A stretch of DNA of 40,577 nt from an uncultured Clostridia bacterium (lineage in GTDB: Bacteria; Bacillota; Clostridia; Oscillospirales; CAG-272): the NCBI GenBank assembly GCA_944391805.1, contig CALXUY010000074.1:1-40577 (forward strand). The letters run 5' to 3'. The translations under genes and the position numbers were made by a program. Every line of letters begins with the position of its first letter. Within the stretch, counting starts at the first letter, position 1. Below the pieces are notes generated by a model. It had not been told where the DNA came from. It saw only the letters and a list, made by a program, of their open reading frames with translations, and made no database searches. Below are positions 16,505-23,855 of the stretch, piece after piece.

Positions 16505-18793
16505 ATGGAACAGATCAGCGGACTCAATTTCAAGATTCAGGAGATGGCCGGGCGCATCCGGGAGCTGCGCGAGGTGGAGGGGCTGAGCGCCGAGGAGATG
16601 GCGCAGAGGGTCGAGGTGCCGCTCCGCGAGTACGAGCAGTGCGAATCCGGAAAGAGCGACCTCAACTTCGCCTTTCTCTATCGCTGCGCGATTGCGCTGA
16701 ATGTCAATGTCACCGACATCATCGAGGGCTACAGCCCCAAGCTCCAATCCTACACGGTGACCCGCAACGGGGGAGGACAGGAGATCGGCCGGGCGCACGG
16801 CATGACCTATTACAACCTTGCCTATGCGTTTCAGAACCGCATTGCCGAGCCGCTCTACGTGCGCAGCAGCTATGACGAGAGCGCACAGCGGCGGGACATT
16901 GAGCTGACGACTCACAAGGGGCAGGAGCTTGACATCGTGGTGGAGGGCAACCTGATGGTGCAGGTCGGGGAGCACCGGGAGGTGCTCGGCCCCGGGGACA
17001 CCATTTATTACGACAGCTCCACGCCGCACGGTATGATCGCCGTGAACGGCAGAGACTGCGTGTTTTATGCGATTGTGCTCAACGCCGCCGGCGAGCCGAT
17101 CCCCGAGCTGGCAGCAGCCAAGCTCATCCGGGAGGCCGCGCCCGCACGCCGCGACATGCAGGACCGCATCTGGCGCAAATACATTGATGTGGTGGAGAAC
17201 GAGCAGGGAACCCCAACCTCCATTTCCTTCAAAAACACCGAGCATTTCAATTTTGCGTTTGACCTGGTGGATGCGTTGGCAGACCGGGAGCCGGATAAGC
17301 TGGCCATGCTCCACGTTGCAAAAGACAAAACCGAGCGCCGCTTCACCTTCCGGGATCTGAAAAAGGCCTCGTCCCGCTGCGCCAACTATTTCAAGTCGCT
17401 CGGAATCAAAAAGGGCGATCGCGTGATGCTGGTGCTCAAGCGGCACTATCAGTTCTGGTTTGCCATGCTGGGGCTGCACAAGCTGGGGGCCATTGCCATT
17501 CCGGCAACAAACCAGCTTCAGGAGCACGATTTCGCATACCGTTTTGCATCTGCGGGCATTTCGGCTATCCTCTGTACGGCGGACGGCGACACTGCGCACC
17601 AGGCCGATCTGGCCGCGGCCGGATGTCCGGAGCTGAAGCACAAGCTGCTGGTGGGGGGACGCCGCGATGGCTGGAGGAGCTTTGACGAGGAGTATCTGCT
17701 CTACAGCACGCACTACGACCGGCCGGCCGACGCCCCCGGCGGGGACGATACCATGCTCATGTTCTTTACCTCCGGTACCTCCGGGTATCCGAAGATTGCG
17801 GTGCATAACTACAAATACGCGCTCGGGCACTTTCACACCGCCAAATACTGGCACAATGTGGAGCCGGACGGCCTGCATCTGACCATCTCGGATACCGGCT
17901 GGGCCAAGGCCATGTGGGGCAAATTTTACGGCCAGTGGCTGTGTGAGGCCGCCACGTTTGTCTATGATTTTGACCGTTTCGACGCGGCCGACATCCTGCC
18001 CATGTTCGCCAAATACCACATCACCACCTTCTGCGCCCCGCCGACCATGCTGCGCATGATGGTGAAGCAGGATATCTCCAAATACGATTTTTCCTCGGTG
18101 CATCATATGACCACGGCGGGAGAGGCGCTCAACCCGGAGGGCTACCGGCAGTTTGAAAAGGCCACCGGGCTGCAGATCATCGAGGGCTTCGGTCAATCCG
18201 AGAGCACAATGATCATCGGCAACCTCACGGGCGCGCCCCATAAGCTCGGCTCGATGGGCCGTCCGGCGCCGATCTATGATGTGGAGCTGCTGGACGCCGA
18301 GGGCAACCCGGTGCCGGACGGCGAGACCGGAGAGATCTGCGTGAATGTCAAAAACGGCGCTCCCTGCGGTCTGTTTACCGGCTATTACCGGGATCCGGAG
18401 CGCACTGCCGAGGTCTGGCACGACGGCTACTATCACACCGGCGACGAGGCGTGGCGGGATGAGGACGGCTTTTACTGGTACGTCGGCCGTGTGGACGACG
18501 TGATCAAATCGAGCGGCTATCGCATCGGCCCGTTCGAGATCGAGAGCGTGATCATGGAGCTGCCGTATGTGCTGGAGTGCGGCGTGTCGGCCGTGCCGGA
18601 TGAGGTGCGGGGGCAGATCGTCAAGGCCAGCATTGTTCTGACCAAGGGAACCGAGCCGAGCGAGGAGCTGAAAAAGGAAATTCAGAACTACGTCAAGGCA
18701 CACACCGCGCCGTATAAATACCCGCGGGTGGTGGTGTTCCGCGAGGAGCTGCCCAAAACCACCAGCGGCAAAATTCAGAGGAACAGGCTGTAA
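16505..18793 (+). CDS. HTH-cupin-fused AMP-forming acyl-CoA synthetase, Val T-box operon
   Basis: 762 residues, same architecture as the upstream paralogue: XRE HTH (about residues 12-75), cupin (about 125-200; KGQELDIVVEGNL, YYDSSTPHGM), then the ligase with FFTSGTSGYPK, GFGQSE, HTGDEAWRDEDG (Asp647 present), VDDVIKSSGYRIGP and Lys756 in SGKIQR. All adenylation motifs are intact. The Val T-box suggests isobutyrate as substrate, giving isobutyryl-CoA for the oxidoreductase in the same operon (inference). The HTH and cupin could make it a DNA-binding or ligand-sensing protein as well as an enzyme, in the manner of PutA-like bifunctional proteins. GAGGAGA precedes the ATG. About 130 bases without gene separate it from ilvE. 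Confidence 0.9.
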   Translation: MEQISGLNFKIQEMAGRIRELREVEGLSAEEMAQRVEVPLREYEQCESGKSDLNFAFLYRCAIALNVNVTDIIEGYSPKLQSYTVTRNGGGQEIGRAHGMTYYNLAYAFQNRIAEPLYVRSSYDESAQRRDIELTTHKGQELDIVVEGNLMVQVGEHREVLGPGDTIYYDSSTPHGMIAVNGRDCVFYAIVLNAAGEPIPELAAAKLIREAAPARRDMQDRIWRKYIDVVENEQGTPTSISFKNTEHFNFAFDLVDALADREPDKLAMLHVAKDKTERRFTFRDLKKASSRCANYFKSLGIKKGDRVMLVLKRHYQFWFAMLGLHKLGAIAIPATNQLQEHDFAYRFASAGISAILCTADGDTAHQADLAAAGCPELKHKLLVGGRRDGWRSFDEEYLLYSTHYDRPADAPGGDDTMLMFFTSGTSGYPKIAVHNYKYALGHFHTAKYWHNVEPDGLHLTISDTGWAKAMWGKFYGQWLCEAATFVYDFDRFDAADILPMFAKYHITTFCAPPTMLRMMVKQDISKYDFSSVHHMTTAGEALNPEGYRQFEKATGLQIIEGFGQSESTMIIGNLTGAPHKLGSMGRPAPIYDVELLDAEGNPVPDGETGEICVNVKNGAPCGLFTGYYRDPERTAEVWHDGYYHTGDEAWRDEDGFYWYVGRVDDVIKSSGYRIGPFEIESVIMELPYVLECGVSAVPDEVRGQIVKASIVLTKGTEPSEELKKEIQNYVKAHTAPYKYPRVVVFREELPKTTSGKIQRNRL

Positions 18794-18924
18794 GCACGCA
18801 TATCCGTGCCTCTTCGCCAGAGGACGAGAGGATAACCGATACGGTGCTGCTGACGCTGATTGTCCTATGTCATTTCGCTGTGAGGCCACGGCCGCGCAGT
18901 ATCTCATAAAAAGGAGAAGGAATC

Positions 18925-20004
18925 ATGAATATTTCCATCACCAGAACCACCCAACCAAAGGCAAAGCCTGCCGATGAGAGCAAGCTCGGCTTCGGTCGGA
19001 TCTTCACCGACCACATGTTCCTGATGAACTATTCGGTCGAGGAGGGCTGGCACAACGCCCGCGTAGTGCCCTACGGCCCGATTGCGCTGGATCCCTCTGC
19101 CATGGTATTTCACTATGCGCAGGAGCTGTTTGAGGGGATGAAGGCTTACCGCCGTCCGGACGGCAGCATTCAGCTCTTCCGCCCCGACAAGAACATCGAG
19201 CGCATGAACAACACCTGCGACCGCCTGTGCGTCCCGAGAATCGACCCTGCCGATGCGCTCCAGGCCATCGAAACCGTGGTGGCCGTGGACAGCGACTGGG
19301 TTCCGCACACCAAGGGAACCTCGCTCTACATCCGCCCGTTTATCATCGCCACCGATCCGCAGCTGGGCGTGCATCCTTCGCACACCTACATCTTTGCGGT
19401 TATTCTCTCGCCGGTCGGCTCGTACTACGCCGCAGGGCTTGATCCGGTCAAAATCATGGTGGAGCGGGAATATGTCCGCTGCGTCAAGGGGGGAACCGGA
19501 CTGGCCAAGGCCGGAGGAAACTATGCGGCCTCGCTCATCGGTCAGAAAAAGGCCGAGGATATGGGATTTGCGCAGGTGCTCTGGCTGGACGGCGTTCACC
19601 GCAGGTATATCGACGAGGTGGGCGCGATGAATGTGTTCTTTGTGATTGACGGCACCGTCATCACGCCGGACCTGACCGACGGCAACATCCTGCCCGGCGT
19701 CACCCGCGCCTCCTGCGTCGAGCTGCTGAAAAAATGGGGGATGCCGGTGGAGGAGCGCAAGCTCTCGATTGATGAAATTCTCGAGGCGCAGGCGTCCGGC
19801 CGGCTGGACGAGGCCTTCGGCACCGGTACCGCTGCGGTTATCTCACCGATCGGTGAGCTGTATGACCGGGGACAGACCTACATCATCAACAACGGTGAGA
19901 TCGGCAAAATCGCGCAGAAGCTCTATGATACGCTCTACGGCATTCAGAACGGGAGCGTAGAGGACTTCATGGGCTGGACGCGCCCGCTGAGCGTGAAGGC
20001 ATGA
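18925..20004 (+). CDS. ilvE: Branched-chain amino acid aminotransferase
   Basis: 359 residues, the length of the mammalian-type (BCAT-like) fold-type IV PLP enzymes. Diagnostic parts are FHYAQELFEGMKAYR, the PLP-lysine segment GGTGLAKAGGNYA (Lys195), VLWLDG with YIDEVGAMNVFFV, ILPGVTRAS and EAFGTGTAAVISPIG. It interconverts the three branched 2-oxoacids and Val, Leu, Ile with glutamate/2-oxoglutarate. In this operon it would carry out the last step of all three routes. AAGGAGAAGG precedes the ATG; the TGA overlaps the start of the next gene (ATGA). Confidence 0.95.
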   Translation: MNISITRTTQPKAKPADESKLGFGRIFTDHMFLMNYSVEEGWHNARVVPYGPIALDPSAMVFHYAQELFEGMKAYRRPDGSIQLFRPDKNIERMNNTCDRLCVPRIDPADALQAIETVVAVDSDWVPHTKGTSLYIRPFIIATDPQLGVHPSHTYIFAVILSPVGSYYAAGLDPVKIMVEREYVRCVKGGTGLAKAGGNYAASLIGQKKAEDMGFAQVLWLDGVHRRYIDEVGAMNVFFVIDGTVITPDLTDGNILPGVTRASCVELLKKWGMPVEERKLSIDEILEAQASGRLDEAFGTGTAAVISPIGELYDRGQTYIINNGEIGKIAQKLYDTLYGIQNGSVEDFMGWTRPLSVKA

Positions 20005-20666
20005 ATTCCGCCAAGCGCATCACGCTGTTCTGCGGACACTACGGGAGTGGGAAAACCAACATTGCCATCAACTACGCGCTGCATCTGCGGCAGGGCGGGG
20101 AAGCCGTAACGGTGGCCGATCTCGACATTGTGAATCCCTATTTCCGCACAAAGGACAGCCGTGCCGAGCTGGAGCGGGCGGGCATCCGGCTGATCTGCTC
20201 GGATTACGCCAATACCAACCTCGACATTCCGGCGCTCCCCCCCGAGCTGTACGCCATTACCGATGACCGCTCCCACCGCGTGGTGCTGGATATCGGCGGC
20301 GACGACCGGGGCGCGCTGGTGCTCGGGCGCATCACCCCCGCCATTCTCGCCGAGGATTCCTATGAGATGCTGCTGGTCATCAACCGCTACCGCCCGCTCA
20401 CGCCGGACGCCCCTTCCACCGTTGAGGTTATGCGGGAGATTGAGCAGGCCGGCGGCATCCGCTTCACGGGTCTGGTCAACAACTCCAATCTCGGTGAGGA
20501 AACCGAGCCGGACACGGTGCTCGGCTCGGTTCCCTATGCGGAGGAGCTTTCCCGCCTGACAGGGCTGCCGGTGGTGATGACCACCGTCAAAAAGAACCTG
20601 TTTGAGGCTCTGCAGGGGCAGGTGCCGGGTCTGTTCCCCCTGACGCTGCAGGCGAAGATTGTGTGA
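20001..20666 (+). CDS. P-loop ATPase associated with 2-oxoacid oxidoreductase
   Basis: 221 residues. A Walker A motif GHYGSGKTN lies at residues 12-20, VADLDIVNPYFRT resembles the switch region of SIMIBI/MinD-like ATPases, and VVLDIGGDD is the likely Walker B. Cytosolic; no membrane helices. The gene is coupled to ilvE and followed by the ferredoxin-type subunit gene. It could help assemble or reactivate the iron-sulfur enzyme, as MinD-like ATPases do in other metallo-enzyme systems, but that role is inferred from position only. Confidence 0.8.
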   Translation: MNSAKRITLFCGHYGSGKTNIAINYALHLRQGGEAVTVADLDIVNPYFRTKDSRAELERAGIRLICSDYANTNLDIPALPPELYAITDDRSHRVVLDIGGDDRGALVLGRITPAILAEDSYEMLLVINRYRPLTPDAPSTVEVMREIEQAGGIRFTGLVNNSNLGEETEPDTVLGSVPYAEELSRLTGLPVVMTTVKKNLFEALQGQVPGLFPLTLQAKIV

Positions 20667-20716
20667 ACGGGGCGGCGTGCCCGGCGCACCTCTATTTTAA
20701 CAAAGGAGTACCAATC

Positions 20717-20923
20717 ATGGCAAAACTGAGTTTCCGGACCGACCTGTGCAAGGGCTGCGGTCTGTGTGTGGATGCCTGCCCCAAAAAGGTGCTGCGGCTG
20801 GCAACCGACAAAATCAATAAAAAGGGACATCATCCGGTGGAGGCAGCGGACGAGGCCGCCTGTATCGGCTGCGCGTTCTGCGCCACCATGTGCCCCGACT
20901 GCATCATTCAGGTAGAAAGGTAA
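20717..20923 (+). CDS. vorD: 2-oxoacid:ferredoxin oxidoreductase, 4Fe-4S delta subunit
   Basis: 68 residues with two ferredoxin-type cluster motifs, CKGCGLCVDACP and CIGCAFCATMCP, so two [4Fe-4S] clusters. It passes electrons between the TPP subunit and ferredoxin. The delta-alpha-beta-gamma order matches 2-oxoisovalerate or 2-oxoglutarate oxidoreductases of anaerobes. AAAGGAG precedes the ATG; 8 bases separate the stop from the alpha subunit. The symbol reflects the BCAA context and is not proof of substrate. Confidence 0.92.
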   Translation: MAKLSFRTDLCKGCGLCVDACPKKVLRLATDKINKKGHHPVEAADEAACIGCAFCATMCPDCIIQVER

Positions 20924-20931
20924 GGAGAACA

Positions 20932-22002
20932 ATGTCTGAAAAGGTTTTGATGAAGGGGAATGAGGCCATCGCGGAGGCGGCCATCATTGCGGGGTGCCGG
21001 CACTATTTCGGCTACCCGATCACCCCCCAGACTGAAATTGCCGCGTACATGGCCAAGCGGATGCCCAAAATCGGCGGCACCTTCCTGCAGGCCGAGAGTG
21101 AGATTGCGGCAATCAATATGGTGTACGGCGTCTCTGCCGCCGGTAAACGGGTGATGACGTCCTCGTCCAGCCCCGGAGTGGCGCTCAAGAGCGAGGGGCT
21201 TTCCTATCTGGCCGGAGCCGACCTGCCGGCGCTGGTGGTCAACGTGCAGCGCGGCGGCCCGGGCCTGGGCGGCATTCAGCCCAGCCAATCGGATTATTTT
21301 CAGGCCACCCGCGGGGGCGGTCACGGGGATTTCCACATGATTGTTCTGGCTCCCGCTTCGGTACAGGAGATGGCCGAGTTCACGGTCAAGGGCTTTGAGC
21401 TGGCCGACCAGTACCGCATGACCGCCATGATTCTGGCCGACGGAACCATGGGGCAGATGATGGAGCCGGTTAGCCTGGACCTTGCGGTCTCTCCGATGCC
21501 CGAAAAGCCGTGGGCAACCACAGGCACCCGCATGAAGCGGCCGCACAATATCGTCAACTCTCTGTATCTGGTGCCCGAGGTGCTCGAGCGCTCCAACTTT
21601 GAGCGGTACGAGCGCTACCGTACCATTGAGGAGCGGGAGGCGATGTATGAGGAATACCGGATGGAGGATGCGGAGATCTGTATCGCCGCCTTCGGCATTG
21701 CCGCGCGCGTTTCCAAAAACGCCATCAACGAAGCGCGGGCAGAGGGGATCCGGGTGGGGATGATCCGTCCCAAAACGCTCTGGCCCTTCCCGTCGGCGCC
21801 CTTCCGGGCGGCGGCCGACCGTGTCAAGGCGATGATCTCGGTCGAGCTTTCGATGGGGCAGATGATTGAGGATGTGCGCCTTGCCACCGAGTGCCGGGTT
21901 CCCGTATCCCTGTGCAACCGGGTGGGAGGCATGATTCCCGAGCCGGAGCAGATTCTGGCGGCCATTCGCGAGGCCGCCAAGACAGGAGGTAACAAGCAAT
22001 GA
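20932..22002 (+). CDS. vorA: 2-oxoacid:ferredoxin oxidoreductase, alpha subunit
   Basis: 356 residues. The N-terminal pyrimidine-binding domain (GNEAIAEAAIIAGCRHYFGYPITPQTEI; AESEIAAINMVYGVSAAGKR; TSSSSPGVALKSEG; NVQRGGPGLG) and the C-terminal transketolase-type domain (IRPKTLWPFP; VELSMGQMIEDVR) match KorA/VorA. The complex interconverts acyl-CoA + CO2 + reduced ferredoxin with 2-oxoacid + CoA; the context favours branched acyl groups. In the KorA/VorA family substrate cannot be read reliably from sequence alone. AAGGAG before the ATG; overlaps vorB by four bases. Confidence 0.92.
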   Translation: MSEKVLMKGNEAIAEAAIIAGCRHYFGYPITPQTEIAAYMAKRMPKIGGTFLQAESEIAAINMVYGVSAAGKRVMTSSSSPGVALKSEGLSYLAGADLPALVVNVQRGGPGLGGIQPSQSDYFQATRGGGHGDFHMIVLAPASVQEMAEFTVKGFELADQYRMTAMILADGTMGQMMEPVSLDLAVSPMPEKPWATTGTRMKRPHNIVNSLYLVPEVLERSNFERYERYRTIEEREAMYEEYRMEDAEICIAAFGIAARVSKNAINEARAEGIRVGMIRPKTLWPFPSAPFRAAADRVKAMISVELSMGQMIEDVRLATECRVPVSLCNRVGGMIPEPEQILAAIREAAKTGGNKQ

Positions 22003-22757
22003 TCGTTTTTCAGAAACCAAAGGCTTTGGCAGACGTGCCGATGCACTATTGCCCGGGCTGCACGCACGGTATCATTCACCGTCTGGTGGCCGAGGTGATC
22101 GATGAGCTGGGCATTGAAGGCAGGACCATCGGCATCGCTCCGGTGGGCTGCTCGGTGATGGCCTATGATTACTTCAACTGCGATATGATCGAGGCCGCGC
22201 ACGGCCGTGCGCCCGCGGTTGCCACCGGCGTCAAGCGCGCCGATCCCGAAAACCACATTGTGTTTACCTATCAGGGCGACGGCGACCTGGCCTCCATCGG
22301 TATGGCCGAAACCGTACACGCCGCTGCGCGCAACGAGAACATCACGGTCATTTTCATCAACAACGCCATCTACGGCATGACCGGCGGGCAGATGGCGCCG
22401 ACCTCTCTGCCCGGGCAGGTCACGCAGACCTCCCCCTACGGCCGGGACGTCAAGCTCTGCGGCTATCCGGTGAAGGTATGCGAAATGCTCTCCGAGCTGG
22501 AGGGGCCGGAGTATCTCGAGCGTGTGACCGTGAACAACGTCAAAAACGTGAAAAATGCCAAAAAGGCGATCAAAAAGGCCTTCCAGAATCAGGTGGAGGG
22601 CAAGGGCTTTTCTCTGGTGGAGGTGCTTTCCTCCTGCCCGACCAACTGGGGCATGACCCCGCAGAAGGCGCTGCAGTGGATTGACGAGAAGATGATTCCG
22701 TATTACCCGCTGGGCGTGTATAAGGATCGCTCCGGGAGCGCGGAGGTGAGCAAATGA
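21999..22757 (+). CDS. vorB: 2-oxoacid:ferredoxin oxidoreductase, beta (TPP) subunit
   Basis: 252 residues. CPGCTHGIIH near the start and the TPP/Mg motif GDGDLASIGMAE ending at FINNAIYGMTGGQ are diagnostic for the beta subunit of the KorB/VorB family. The cysteines CPGC and Cys in PVGCS may contribute a further [4Fe-4S] cluster, as in related beta subunits. It binds thiamine diphosphate, where C-C bond formation or cleavage takes place. Start overlaps vorA (ATGA) and stop overlaps vorC. Confidence 0.93.
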   Translation: MIVFQKPKALADVPMHYCPGCTHGIIHRLVAEVIDELGIEGRTIGIAPVGCSVMAYDYFNCDMIEAAHGRAPAVATGVKRADPENHIVFTYQGDGDLASIGMAETVHAAARNENITVIFINNAIYGMTGGQMAPTSLPGQVTQTSPYGRDVKLCGYPVKVCEMLSELEGPEYLERVTVNNVKNVKNAKKAIKKAFQNQVEGKGFSLVEVLSSCPTNWGMTPQKALQWIDEKMIPYYPLGVYKDRSGSAEVSK

Positions 22758-23287
22758 GTACCATGCAGTTTTTGTTTTCCGGCTTTGGCGGACAGGGCAT
22801 TCTGTTTGCCGGTAAATTTATGGTATACAAGGGGATGCTGGAGGGAAAGCAGGTCAGTTGGCTCCCCTCCTACGGTCCCGAGATGCGCGGAGGTACGGCG
22901 AGCTGCAGTGTGATTGTCGGTGATGAGCCGGTCGGTTCTCCGATCGTGACCCGTCCGGACGTGCTGGTTGCTATGAATCTCCCGTCGTTCGACCGATACG
23001 AGCCGGCGGTGGTTCCGGGCGGCACCGTCTTTTTGGATTCCACTCTGATCAGCCGCAAGCCCGCACGCAGCGACGTCACGGTGTATGAAATTCCCGCCAC
23101 CAAGCTCGCCAGCGACAACGGCATTCCTACACTGGCCAATATGATCATTGTCGGTAAGATTCTGCATGTTCTCGGTCAGTTTGACGAGGGGGATGTGGAG
23201 GCCGCGCTCAAAAAGGTGATTTCCGCCAAGCATGCGGATATGATGGAGGCCAACCTGCGGGCGCTTCGGTTGGGCACACAGGCCTGA
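22754..23287 (+). CDS. vorC: 2-oxoacid:ferredoxin oxidoreductase, gamma subunit
   Basis: 177 residues. FSGFGGQGILFAGK, SYGPEMRGGTASCSVIV and ANMIIVGKILHVLG are the family signatures of the catalytic gamma subunit that binds CoA. Last gene of the Val unit and completes a four-subunit enzyme. After the stop only an A/T hairpin (AAAAATC/GATTTTT, 23304-23333) could act as a weak terminator before the Leu promoter. Confidence 0.93.
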   Translation: MSTMQFLFSGFGGQGILFAGKFMVYKGMLEGKQVSWLPSYGPEMRGGTASCSVIVGDEPVGSPIVTRPDVLVAMNLPSFDRYEPAVVPGGTVFLDSTLISRKPARSDVTVYEIPATKLASDNGIPTLANMIIVGKILHVLGQFDEGDVEAALKKVISAKHADMMEANLRALRLGTQA

Positions 23288-23367
23288 TTTGAGCAGAAAA
23301 GCCAAAAATCAGAGCGAAAAATGTGAGATTTTTATTCGGATGCGCATTTGAATTTTCAAAATCCGCA

Positions 23368-23396
23368 TTGACAAAACCCGAAAATTGTGCTATAAT
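23368..23396 (+). promoter_or_regulatory. Sigma-A promoter of the Leu T-box operon
   Basis: TTGACA (23368-23373), 17-base spacer, TATAAT (23391-23396): full consensus. Confidence 0.92.
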
Positions 23397-23410
23397 AGCT
23401 CATATTTCAA

Positions 23411-23676
23411 AATGCGATGAAGGAATTATTTTTTCCCATGTATCACGTGCAGAGAGTTGGCGGGCGGTGCGAGCCAAACGGGAGAGGGAAAAAAGTCTCG
23501 TTCCGGAGCAGATCCGCCGAACCCCAAGGGGCAGTAAGCGGGTACGGATGGCCCCGTTATCATGGCTGAGAGCTTGTTTGAGTTCTGCTGAGTGACCGCC
23601 CGTGGGGCGGTAATTGGGGTGGTACCGCGATGATTCGTCCCTGAATCCGTTTTTTCAACGGCTTCAGGGGCTTTTC
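23411..23676 (+). promoter_or_regulatory. T-box riboswitch 3, specifier CTC (leucine)
   Basis: TGC-GATGAA-GGAA (23413-23425) pairs with TTCC-GGA-GCA (23501-23510). TTTTTTCCC (23429-23437) pairs with GGGAAAAAA (23486-23494). The 3' specifier loop is GTCTCG, giving CTC (23497-23499), leucine, one base above the lower stem and followed by the expected purine. AGAGAG (23450-23455) and distal GGTGCGAGCC are present. The T-box core is GGGTGGTACCGCGA (23617-23630). The terminator hairpin CCCTGAA...TTCAGGG (23639-23669) with inner TCCGTT/AACGG ends in a short CTTTTC. Its sequence is unlike T-boxes 1 and 2, so it was acquired independently. 23680-23855 is a further leader of about 175 bases with GC-rich hairpins and no gene. 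Confidence 0.9.
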
Positions 23677-23855
23677 TGTATTCAGCCGGCAGAAGAAACG
23701 GGTTCGTGGGGCGGAGAGCGCGGCAGACTGCGTGCCCTTCCCGGGCGGGCTTTGCCCGGCGGTACGCAGCGGCGTTTTTGCCGACGCGCGACCTGCGCCG
23801 ACAGCCGAACCGATCAGGCGTTTACAGAACGCCGCAAGGCGAAAAGGAGGTTTGT

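Noticed and set aside
16484..18907. 807-codon minus-strand frame opposite the second ligase, and a 914-codon one at 25226-27970
   Set aside because: Same reasoning: exact antisense shadows of strongly coding plus-strand genes.
18925..23287. Reading the BCAT-VOR-ligase block as BCAA degradation to branched fatty acids
   Set aside because: The enzymes are reversible in principle, but T-box control turns them on at amino acid shortage, and AMP-forming ligases do not conserve energy from acyl-CoA. Biosynthetic use fits better.
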